Below the pieces are notes generated by a model. The model saw nothing but the letters and a program-made list of their open reading frames with translations. It had not been told where the DNA came from and did not search any database. This document shows, one piece after another, positions 37,901 through 49,259 of a stretch of 64,000 nt of DNA. This stretch comes from Trichoplax sp. H2 (lineage: Eukaryota; Placozoa; Uniplacotomia; Trichoplacea). Location of the stretch: assembly GCA_003344405.1 (NCBI GenBank), contig NOWV01000120.1, forward strand, positions 167,708-231,707, in the 5' to 3' direction. The position numbers and the translations under genes were made by a program. Position 1 is the stretch's first letter; the number at the start of each line of letters is the position of its first letter.

Positions 37901-40677
37901 TCTTATGCACATAAACAGTTTATTTTCATGCTATTCTTCGACAGCTGAATTCCTGATTATGATGTTGCAGTACGATATTGAAAATTCATAAATTGTTACG
38001 TTCTGGATGTAATTAGGGCATGGCTGGCGCTTAATAAATGGCCGGAAAAACACTAGAGATACTAGAGGTTTAGCTGAGATAAGTAGTCCTTCTATGATTC
38101 TACCTTCAGAAGCACAAGCAGTCTTCGTATGTATCGTCTTAACAGTATTTTTACACTGATGCGATACGGTACTAGTTCTCAGCCTTTGACAAAAATAATA
38201 AACGTAATGAACAGATTTGATTGCAATATATAAATAATTCGATAATTATTTTTATTTATCTTTCTTTAAGTCGCTAATAAACTAAGGATGTTTCTATTTA
38301 TACTTCTTACATTAGTTAGAATTTTATCTAAAGAGATTTGGATCTGGAACTCGTACTTTGAGAGTTTTTGTAGTTTATCCGCGATACGATTCTAGCCTTA
38401 GCTATCATTTGCTACTGATTGATGGAACGTTGTACAAGAACTGGTACAAAGTGACTAAAGTCTTTCAACGACAATTTCCGGGTTACCAGGTACCGTAAGT
38501 TGGATATAAAATAGCTAATGTAGCTGATATAGTATGCCATGGAAAGCGAAGAATAAACTTGTTAGTTCTTCTTATCAAGAATACCTACCTGTATTTAATA
38601 ATTTGTTCGTGCTTACAGATTATTATTCGATCTGAAGATTTCGGAATCGCTATTGATGATATTTTCATATACCCCTTAGGTATAGAAGTATTACATCAAT
38701 GTAACTTTTAAATTCACTCTTATTTAGTATTCTATCGCGAAATATAGACCATTTCAATTAAACATATAGGCGTGTTCCATATAGGAATGTTTCGATTTAG
38801 GGATATTTCATACCTATACAGCAATAAAATTTTTGCTATGATTGTCTTCCTTTATTTAGAGACGAATTGCTATACCGAAGACGGTAGATTTTATGCCGGG
38901 CAAACATCAGTTGCAATCAATGGTAGTCATTGCATCGATTGGAGGAGCCCAAAAGTCTCAGTAAAACCTAGTGCAAGGATTAATTATGCAAACAACTACT
39001 GTCGCAATCCTGATGAGGCACATTCAGCGCCTTGGTGCTACACCGACATGGATACTAATCCAAGTTGGGACTATTGCAATATCACGCCATGTTCAATTCC
39101 AGAAAATAATGGTCCTACTTATAATATTAGTTCATGTCAGTTAGATGTTTAAATTTGCTAGTTTGCTTTATGCTTTGCCATCATCAAAATCACACTGTAT
39201 CGTCATCATGATCGCATTGGTAAATATTATAGTTTCAGATAATATTCCTATCATGTTGATGGGAGGTAACCACGGACGAATAGCTGTATATCGTAATGGG
39301 GTGTGGGGTTCTATTTGTGGCGATTCTCTAACAAGCGCGGATGCAACCGTTATCTGTCGACAGCTGGGCTTGCCGACACCTGGATTAATAACCTGTAATG
39401 GAAATAGACAAATACTTAGTTTAGAATTACTATCCTTATAAACTATTTTTAAAATTAATGAATATTGTTGCAATAAACAATATTTGTTATCATTAATTCG
39501 TATTGAAAATGAAAAAGAATCCGAAATCGATCGCAAATTAATTTTACAATTTTGCTCTATTGTCATTGTCTTGCCTCGCTTCGCGTAAAGCCTCCATCAA
39601 TAATGATACTTACCTAAATTATTAGTTGTAAGAAATATTTTGTAGCAGTAATGATTCAATTAATGTTGTTAATGTTTATAATATTTAAAGCAATCGTGGG
39701 CGCAATGCTGTAAGCGGTCAAACAGACAGGTCATTTATTCTTATTACGAAGGCATGGTACATAAAATTATAATTAATTTATTCTTAGAGGGGATAAATAA
39801 ATAGTAAAGTTGCAATCTCGAGTAATTTTAATGCAAAATTTAATCTGTGGTATATTTTATTTTAATAGAAATTTTAGTTAGGGATGGAAGCTATAGTTAT
39901 AAAAATAAATTTTTATTAATATCTGATACACTGTACTATAATTGATTTTTTATAATGGAAAACTCTTAATATTTAAAGATTTCATTTATGGCTCAGGACC
40001 TATTCGGATAGACAAAATGTCACGTTATGGATCAGAATCTACTATATCTCAGTGTCCTATATCGTCTTCGGGTATATCAACCTGCAAATTCTTTAGAAGC
40101 GCAGGAGTTATATGCGAAAAACTTAGACCATCAGCACTAAAAAATTTGACATCGTCAAAATCGAATGGAAATGGTATTATAATTTAATAAATTATCCGTA
40201 ATTATGCTTAATACTGTACCTCAGGAATCTATAATCTCACCATAGTTTTTCCTTTTTAGTAAATTTAACGAAGAACCATCGAGAAAATGCAATTATGATA
40301 ACAATTGGATGTATTTTGGCAGCCATCGCTAGCATAACTTTTACTGCAGCGTATTATTTTCGTAGATTTTGGAAACGAAATGCATATCAAAGGGAAGGTG
40401 AGTGTCACTACCCAATGAATGACCTGAAGAAATTATGCTGATCTTATGGATTATTTTAATTTAACATTTGCTTTTAGACTGGTTACTAGTGTTTATTATT
40501 TATACTTTATCACTAAAGTCCATGAAAATTTTACAATCAATATTTCGTATGCAAATATTTCTATAAATGTTGGATTTGATATTAAAACTAAAGAAATTTC
40601 TATTTACAGAACCTGAAGCCTATAGGCAGCAAATGGATAGACGAAATCTAAATAAGGGTTATCCGCCAACATATTAA
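31920..40677 (+). CDS. MAM-kringle-SRCR-MAM-kringle-SRCR single-pass receptor (gene A)
   Basis: Predicted type I membrane protein of about 835 residues. Exons: 31920-32040 (signal peptide MFKQSIIITFIFTLVISIIR), 33255-33407, 33807-33916, 34196-34375 and 35171-35291 (MAM 1: CDFEKYNCQW to IGLDDLIVHPEG), 35637-35924 (kringle 1, six cysteines, NYCRNPELLHARPWCY), 36131-36289 and 36422-36571 (SRCR 1: ASVICRQSGLPTPG, GVICG), 37182-37334, 38316-38489 and 38619-38679 (MAM 2: CDFEYGFCGW, FGIAIDDIFIYPLG), 38860-39111 (kringle 2: NYCRNPDEAHSAPWCY), 39239-39394 and 39979-40173 (SRCR 2: ATVICRQLGLPTPG, SAGVICE), 40260-40397 (transmembrane helix IGCILAAIASITFTAAYYF), 40610-40677 (cytoplasmic tail ending NKGYPPTY). 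Phases agree throughout if a 29-nt exon at 37488-37516 fills MAM 2. A role in adhesion, ligand or microbe binding is family inference only. Gene B at 43110 is its paralogue. Confidence 0.9.
34376..35170. other. Large intron of gene A with hairpins and a GTAC motif
   Basis: This intron splits the MAM 1 domain. It holds an inverted repeat GTTACAAA/TTTGTAAC at 34525-34545, a short GTAC-rich stretch at 34861-34877 and a CGGAGC/GCTCCG hairpin at 35113-35127. The stretch from about 34550 to 35130 is less AT-rich than surrounding introns. It may be a non-autonomous mobile insertion, but no clear terminal repeats or target duplication were found. Confidence 0.35.
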
Positions 40678-43109
40678 GCTTCCCATAGATAAGGTGTAAT
40701 CGCTAATGCAACTTGTATCCATCCATGATGACAAAAATCGAGCCATTAATATGAAATTTCTAAAGAGGTCCCAGTGGTCAATGTTTTACTATGTTGATTT
40801 CAATATAAGTCTAGGCATTATAATTATTATATTACCCGCCATATAGTCACCATGAAGAAATGATATCATTGCCGTAAATTTGAGTTACACTATCATAAGT
40901 TTTTCAATCTAAAATTCCGTTATGTCACGTTTATGGGATTATTCGTATTACGGTGGAATAGGTAGGAAATCACATCCGTATATAAAACTTGCTAATTTAA
41001 ACTTAGATACAATCAACGAATAAACAAAATAACATGTTAAGTTTATATCTATAGTTTCTATTCCAACATTATTTCATATTTCTTAAATTAGATTACCCGT
41101 AATTAACGTAGGATATCCTTATCAGCAGTGCTTTGCTGTCTGTATCATTTGCATATCGTTGAGTTCGTATCCACATGGTGGCATAAATTATGCAGTAAAA
41201 TTGATTAATATCATAAGTTTCTTGTATAAGTTATGAAAGAATTGGTTCATTGGCATTACTATTAATTAATAGAAGGAAACCGAGAGCATTATGTAAACGA
41301 AATAGAATTTTAATTTACATTGAGGATTATTGTACAGATCCATTTATGCCTAGAAAAGGTTTTGATTTACTGACGTTAATGCAGGTATTTACTTACATGA
41401 TTACACTTGTCCTCGTAATGATACTGTATTATGAAGTTCCAAAAAATTTTGGTAATTTAAGTTTGTTGACAAGGAACGGGCATGCTATTTATTGTAGCCT
41501 ACACTCAAGTAAGGAATATTATAGAGCTTCTTAAAAACATTAAATATTTCCATCCATTACGGAATCACTGACTCATTTGCGTATAAATAATTTCTTGTTT
41601 TTTCATTTATACTGTATTGATAATTAATGATATACTTGTACTTATAGAATCAATATGTCGATATCTCCGTATTACAGCGTACTTACAATTAATTAATTGA
41701 CTATAAAAGAAATATTTAAATAAAGCGTCACTAAAATTGACGTTCGTTATAGCAATCTGTTGTGGTAAGGTAAAATCTATACTTTTAAAACAAACTAATG
41801 ATGATGAGATTTGTAGTACAATTTGATGGTAGTACACAGTACGAGTATTTTTATCGAGGTGACTTAAGGAAAGTTCCATACAAATATATACATGAAGTAA
41901 TATAATGCTTGGGTTTACAGCCCCTCAGGTTCGCAATCGTCTAACACAAAATCTGAGTTATTAATAAAATTGAGCAAATCTGTAACGCGACACAAAATCA
42001 GGTAAATACCGTATTTAAACTTAAAAAGTATCGTTTATTAATAGAACGTTAGATAAGAGTTGAATTCACTTTTCTTCCGCCATAATAACAGTCGAAAGTG
42101 GCTAAGATAAACCGGATAATCGACTTGGTCTCCATGACTTAGGACGATTTAATCTTATCTAATATGATATCAGGAGCAGAAAGTCTATGAGAACCTACAG
42201 CAACGACAGAATTTATCATTTACTGTTCACCAGATATCCTTAACTGATCGTGAACTAATATGATATTTACAGTCTGTTTCAATTAGCCTTTAAGCTTTCC
42301 TCCAATGCTACTACGGATAACTATTCTTGCTGATACATCAGTATTGTATACTTTGTATCGTCGATTTAAAGTATCATACTGGCCCAATTAACAGTGCTAC
42401 AAGTAAAGGAAAATTTGCCTAATTCTTTAATAAGTGGAAGAAACCTTGCTTCTTATTTCATTTTAATTGTTAAAAGCTATTTAGTATTACCTTGGTTTGT
42501 TTATGTATTGATACGTGCTATAGCATTTTATACAGTATTATAGTTGTAGAATAGCTGAAAATCAGTTGGTACAATAGTATAACATGTAAACTAAATTCAT
42601 CGCGTTATATTTTTGGTGGTACCTGATACTGCAAGGTAGCAAATAACCCACGTGATAGTTTTTCTACCAGTAAAATTACAACTTTCCAATTGGTTGCCAA
42701 TGCAACCGAATCAAGGCGTAACAAACTAATATAGAAATTATATCTCTTTTATCAGTGACTACAATAATATTTTCATAATATATCAACATTTTATTATCGT
42801 TGTTACAGTATAAAAGTAGAGGCGAAAGTAAGCTATCAAGTTCGTTAGAAGAATTGTATTCTGGTCTAGCTACAGAATATTAGTCCATGGTGCGTAACTG
42901 AAGGGTTAATTTAAACTCTATTACTGACAGCTATCTTTGGAAATGATTGATGAATGAGCAAATTGGTGATATTACACTATACCTTAGCCTAGTATAATTG
43001 ATAATATTAGCCTTAATCAACCCTAATATAATAAAGGCTATAGTCTATTAGTCAGAACATTACTTTGGGTTGTCATTATCATCACTAAGAACGTTTAACG
43101 GCATCAAAT
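40678..43109. other. 2.4-kb spacer between the two receptor genes
   Basis: Should hold the 3' UTR of gene A and the promoter of gene B. The longest open frames (41250-41534 plus, 41607-41879 minus) lack recognisable domains and splice-consistent partners. No degenerate MAM, kringle or SRCR exon was noticed. Confidence 0.45.
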
Positions 43110-46100
43110 ATGATGTCAACTCACCTTAGATCTTTCATTTTAAATTGCCTGCTTTGCATCATTATTACCCTCTATTTGGATGAAAATTGCTTATGCAGTG
43201 CGTCGAAATTGGGCTCTCCGATGCAATGTTTGTCCGGTTGTCAATGTCTTGATAAAAATGTGGCCATTTGTTCATCTCTACCCGAAAATTTCGATAAAGA
43301 GCATCGTAACATAAAGAAAATGTAAGTTACAAGTCTAAATTTGACAATTTAATTTCATCCATTTATAGCTGAAGATAATATATAGCATGTCCATTTACAA
43401 TTCAATGCAGTATTTTAGATCATTAAATGGATGATATCGTTATGAAATAAATGCATTAATTAAGGCCGCCTGCAGAATCTTGCTTGATAATATCAGTTAT
43501 CTATCATTGTTATTTCCTTGACTATATTGTTTTTAGGCTTAACTTAACTTTTTAAATGTTTTTTAATATTAGTATTCTAATAAGACCAAATTGTAACTGC
43601 CAATTTGCAAGATGGTATCGTTGGATCAAATGGAAGGAAATTGATGTTGAAGGCGCTTGTTATCAACCTTCACAATTTTTGAATATTCCAGTTCAATCAA
43701 TCCATCTTGAAGCACTTATTTGCCCTCAAGGTTACTATTATGAGCGAATTGTTAGATGTTTAGCTATTGTACTACTGCAAACTCGTGGACATGATAGTTA
43801 GGTTTACATTTATTAATGCAGTAACTAGGTTAAAAATTTCATTGAATATGTTTTCATGCCACATTAACTTGCGACTTAAGGCGCTTCGTAGCATTAAGAA
43901 CCTGAAAATATTGCTATATCAAAAGCCGTGAATTGTACAATTAAATAGAATTACATCGGTAATTATAATAGATAGTCCAGAGCGTTATTGTTTTCATGTA
44001 AAGTTATCACCTAACATAACGGACAGTACCAGTAAGTGTCTTGCACCTTTTATGATATGTTATTACAAAATTTAAGAACTGTTACGGTAGTTATCGCAAG
44101 ACTACCGTAATCAAATTGCTAATCATTAAATGCATTACATGTGAACGATTGAAAAATAAAGTTCATTACAGTAGTTTATTATAATTATAAGCACTTTAGA
44201 TATTTTATCTGGCATGATTGAACCTGAATTCAGTACTTTCTTCAAATCATTTTAACCTTCTTATTCTTGTTGATTGTGCGTCTAATCGTTTTATTTTTGA
44301 ATATCGTAAACTATTACTATGAATAAGGAGGAAAAAGTGAAATATTCAGAAATAGAATTGTTCGTAGCACTGGCAGCCAACTTCCACCTTATCAATTTTC
44401 TAGTAAGTTTGCAGCATTTTTCCAACACATATCGAGTTAATATAGCACACTGCAACAATTTGGGATAATACTATCCGTAAAATACTCTACCTGATATAGC
44501 GTACCCAGTCGATGCTATAGGCTGTGACTTTCAGAAAGGTCTATGTGGTTTTCGACAAATTAGAAATGCAGATTCAATCGATTGGGATTTAAAAAGCGGA
44601 CCGACAACATATTCGATGGTAACCGGCCCTTTGTCCGATCATACATATGGGACAGGTACTATATTAACATCACATGCTATTAAGATGCTATAATATTAGA
44701 GATTACCGATATTACTATTCTTGCTAGCCTACAGATTTATCTTATTAAAATTAATTATACTCGCACTGTAATATGAAGAAATTATTATTCAATGCAATAA
44801 TTTAAATAGACTAAAAATTAATTCATTGAAACAATCCATAGTACAATATTCATATTAAGATACTTAAATTAATATGCGAAAATTCTATCAATTTCAGCTA
44901 CAGGAAAATATCTTTATATGAATTCTTTACCAAATCCTCAAAATAGTGTTGCTGAAATTATTAGTCCGCCGTTAATCATAGCCGATCAGGTCAAAACTGT
45001 TAATGTAAGTAATATATATAAAATTAAATGGCAAACCCGTTCAATAAATTCATTAGTGATACTACTACTGAAACGGAAGGAAATATAGAATAGACCATCG
45101 ACATTTAAATATAAAATAGACTAAACCAATAGAGCAATTACGAAGCAATTCCATTTTTTGTATTGCCTTATTTTTGTGACTATACCAGCTTTTATTGAGA
45201 TTTCAATCCATTTAAGTTTGTTAATTGCGGTTTATTCTCCATCAGATTATCTTCTATTATCAGCTATATGGACGCGATATCGGTGGTATTAGGCTTTATG
45301 CAATATATTCGAAATATAGCCTAACAAAGTATCAAATCTGGGAACGAAAATATAATAGAGGCCCTTACTGGAGAAAAGCTGATATTATGTTTAATCCACA
45401 ATACCCAGAATATCAGGTTTGTGTGTTAATGTAAATGAATATCCCCTCATTTCTATTTTACAATTATCGTTATACGTATTTGAATTCGCTATCATAAAAT
45501 TAATGTTAATTCTTTCAATTATTGAATGGGATGGTCACAGATTATTTTTCAAGCAATAGACGGAGGAACCTATAGCGATATTGCAATCGACGACATTTAC
45601 ATTTCTCCATTTGGTACTCAATAAAATCTTACTTTTGTTGGGTTAATGTATATCATATAGTGTATAACGATAACTAAAATGTATTACAAAATATCTTCTC
45701 TCGTAGAAGAAGATTGTTATAGCGGCAGCAACTATGGAATATATTACAGGGGTACAACCAGCACAACACAAGCGGGAATAATATGCCAGTCATGGTTTAC
45801 AGTATTTCCACATCAATCTAACTTTTCATCGACTTTTGAAAATCAATTGGAAGTTAATTACTGCCGTAATCCAGGAGGTAGTAAATCGAAGCCTTGGTGT
45901 TACACGATTAATGCCTCAATCCAATGGCAATATTGCGATCTTTCGCAATGTCCACCTCGGTTACCAATTAAACCGACATCATTGCCAGGCGATTCGAAAT
46001 GTAAGCGATCTTATGTCAGGCCTATAAGTGTACGGTTAAAGAAGTTGCTAAGTATAAATAGAAATCCTTAAATCCAGCTAGCATTTTTCTAGCAATAGAT

Positions 46101-49100
46101 CTTCCTAGATAAATAATTTTGGTTGATATATAATTACAATATCATCTAATATTTTCGTGTATAATTATTTTCATCGTGTACAAATTTAGTTTCAATGTAG
46201 TACGATGCTATCAATTAAATTAATTGACAAATTTGCATAGAATACAGCCTAAACTATACTGTCTATTTCTTTTACGACCTAAACGTGTAACTAAGGAAAA
46301 GGGTAGATTCTCTGCGAAAATTTTACATTTCATTATAATTAGAGATATTGCATAGGATAATTTTCTGTTATTTTATTTCACCAACCTTAAAAATTTTTTA
46401 ATGCAAATGAAATGGTTTAGTTGCTAGCACGTTACCTATATCAATTGGCCCTAATGGGTTACTTGCTTTCTTTCGTGGCTCGGTATGGGGCACTATTTGT
46501 ATAAATAGTGATTGGGGATATACAGTCTCGACTGTAATCTGTAAACAGAAAGGCATTTCTATATCTGGTATAACAAAAGGTAAGCTTATCTTATATTATA
46601 ACATTAGTGCAGAAAGTAATATTTAAACGCTGTATTAATATACTAAGAATGCGTCATGATAAGGAGGTACAAATGCAGATACTTAAATGCAGATTGATTT
46701 AATATGAACTTATTATCATAATTTTAATCTAGCTATAAAACTGAATAAAGCTTACGAAGGAGATCCATCTTGGTATTATCCTATTGAATGCACTGGGCTA
46801 GAAGATTCTCTAGAACAGTGCAAGAGTAACGTTAGCGATGCTAAGGGTTTAGTAAGCTGTGACGATAACTACGCGATAGGAGTCGACTGTCTTCAACCTA
46901 CCACAGGTACAATAAAAATTGATTACTATCCTGTATATAGTTAATCCATCTAGGAACAATGTTATCCGGAATTCTTGTTTGGCTCTAAATAATGTGATCA
47001 TATGATTTGTTTAAGGCTGGCCAACCCATGATCCTATCGAATATTATTCTGTCTTGGCTGGGGGGAAATCGTTACGTGAAGGCTACTTACAAGTATATTC
47101 TGGTTCAAGCAATTCTTTCACTACAGTCTGCTCAACTTTGAATAATTCTCTTCCACTCGATATTCCTGACGTTATGTGCAGGGAGCAAGGATTTCTCTAT
47201 GCTTTATCAACTGAAGGTAAATTGTATTTACACCTTTGCAATAAATACCTACAGTATATTATTTTTAAGAAGTTATTATTAATCTTTTCATTATACCGGA
47301 ATATATTATTTAAACACAATTTATTAAATTGTTAATTTTTTCAATTTTATCGATTCAATATATTTATATAACATGTGCTGAAATGACAGCCGAATTAATT
47401 GAGTTAGTCATTTGGCCACGAAAGTCTTGGATTTATGACCTTCGTTGTACTGGCTACGAACATAAGATCTATCGTTGCCAGCAAATGAAATACGATAACG
47501 TGGATTTGGGACCGAAATGCGAGAGAAGGAACAAGTTGATAACTGCAAAATGCAAAGCTGACGGTATTTTCTTTTAAGTCTGGCTGTGATTTTTAAGCCT
47601 TTATTCGAAAATGTATGAAGTTGTAGCATAATAGGATAATAAGATAATCTCACAATATAAGATAGCTTTGCAAGGATTCCTGTATATTGTTCAGAGTAAT
47701 TCCATTTTACATTGTTTGAGAATATTCAGTAGCTTTAAGTCAGCTATACGAGTGGATAAAGCTATAAAATTTTAATTTAAAAAAAATTGAAGTCACCTAA
47801 ATATAATTATCTTATTACATTTAATAGAGAGTGATTTAAATACCCTTGACCCAAGCTGTGATTTTGAAAAAGGATTTTGTGGATGGAACTATAAACATCG
47901 GATTCCTTTTACTAATCTTGCCTATTGGGTGTATAAAGATGATAGCGAGGGACATTATCAACCAATTCCTGATTTAGCAGGTTTATAGACTACTTGATGG
48001 ATTATTGGCTACTTTTTAAAATTTTAAATAGCGATTTAAGATTATACCATGACAGTATTTCCAAAATGAATTTTGTTAACCGAATCCGTGCTTTTATCGA
48101 ATAATTAGGTAATTTCGTTTATACCATTCAAGGTCCATTTTGGACTTCTGGTAGTTCGGCAGCATTAGCTAGTCCATTACTACAAATAGCTAACGATGCC
48201 AATTTGGTTGCTTCCGTAAGTATCTTAAATTCGATATATCGAACCTCGAACTACGATGTGAAATTTTATTATTGATGCAACTTTTAGAGTTTAATCATAA
48301 AAAGTTAAGTTATATGGATAAACTTGTAAGATTTTGAGACTATAATCTTTAATTAAATGGACATAAAACTATGCTCTAGCCTATTTCTACATTATTAAAT
48401 TTTAATATATTAGCACATTTGAACAAAAATCAAAATGTGGTTAGGGTTATCTTGCTTTACTATAGCATATAACTGTAACATTAGTTGCGAATAGAATTTT
48501 TATTAGAGATGTAGATTGGTTTACATCTATAATAAGGTAAAAGGATAAGTTTTCATAAAAAATGTTTAAACGTCGTCTTGCAGATATCTTTCAAGTATTA
48601 TGTTTATGGAAGAAATTTTCAAAAGATTGAAGTATTAATTAAAAATGGCAGTCAAGAAGGAGCCAGTACTAAAACATTATGGAGCCAAGAGCTGACAGTT
48701 CAGCAGATTCCTGGCTGGATACCACAAACTTTACCATTGCAGTCCTCAACAGATTTTTCGGTTTGTATCTTGATTAAATAACTCAATGTATCAGACTTAC
48801 TGAATCTGAAAGCAGGTTATCAACTATATTTCATTTTTAAAAATTTTAAAAGATTTTAATAGTGGCGTACTCAAAATATATCGATTATAACCCAAACCCG
48901 ACACCACCATTAAGCGCTATTGCTCTGGATGATATTAAATTCACAAATATAATTAAAAGTATGTATCCTATATATTCAACTAGTTAATTTTCGATAACGC
49001 AAGCTTACCTCAAATTTACATCCATCTTTATCTATATTTTCTAATATTGCAAGTAAATAGCTATAAAGGATTATAAATTTCTCAAGATATATTTAATTTT

Positions 49101-49259
49101 TTATCCAGAAATTATCCAGAAAATGATAGAACTGACCCCATCCCTATAATTTTGGTGACGTTGGGACTTCTTACTATTATCGTAGCTTTATTCGTAATAG
49201 TAGGCTATGTCTCGAAAAAGGAAACGAAGAGATCTGTGGTGGTTACAAATGATAAATAA
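43110..49259 (+). CDS. LRRNT-LRRCT-MAM-kringle-SRCR-SRCR-MAM single-pass receptor (gene B), apparent frameshift
   Basis: Paralogue of gene A, about 853 residues if one base is discounted. Exons: 43110-43321 (signal peptide, then a Cys-rich LRR N-cap CQCLDKNVAICSSLP), 43573-43730 (LRR C-cap PNCNCQFARWYRWIKWKEI), 44500-44656, 44898-45004, 45246-45416 and 45541-45613 (MAM 1), 45707-46000 (kringle, NYCRNPGGSKSKPWCY), 46421-46579 and 46733-46906 (SRCR 1: GSVWGTIC), 47016-47216 and 47390-47563 (diverged SRCR 2), 47828-47980, 48109-48215, 48584-48760 and 48853-48958 (MAM 2: CDFEKGFCGW to SAIALDDIKF), 49120-49259 (transmembrane LVTLGLLTIIVALFVIVGY, then a short basic tail ending VVVTNDK). All junctions agree in phase except after exon 3. 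There an extra C at 44640-44641, relative to the equivalent point in gene A, shifts the frame and would hit a stop in exon 4. The exon sum is a multiple of three only without that base. Confidence 0.88.

Noticed and set aside
39168-39566. 132-codon minus-strand open frame across a gene A exon
   Set aside because: It is the antisense shadow of the SRCR exon at 39239-39394.
44350-44402. Possible extra exon in gene B between the LRR C-cap and MAM 1 (good acceptor and GTAAGT donor)
   Set aside because: Its inclusion does not fit the phase of the neighbouring exons, while exons ending at 43730 and starting at 44500 join perfectly without it. It may be a rarely used or decoy exon.
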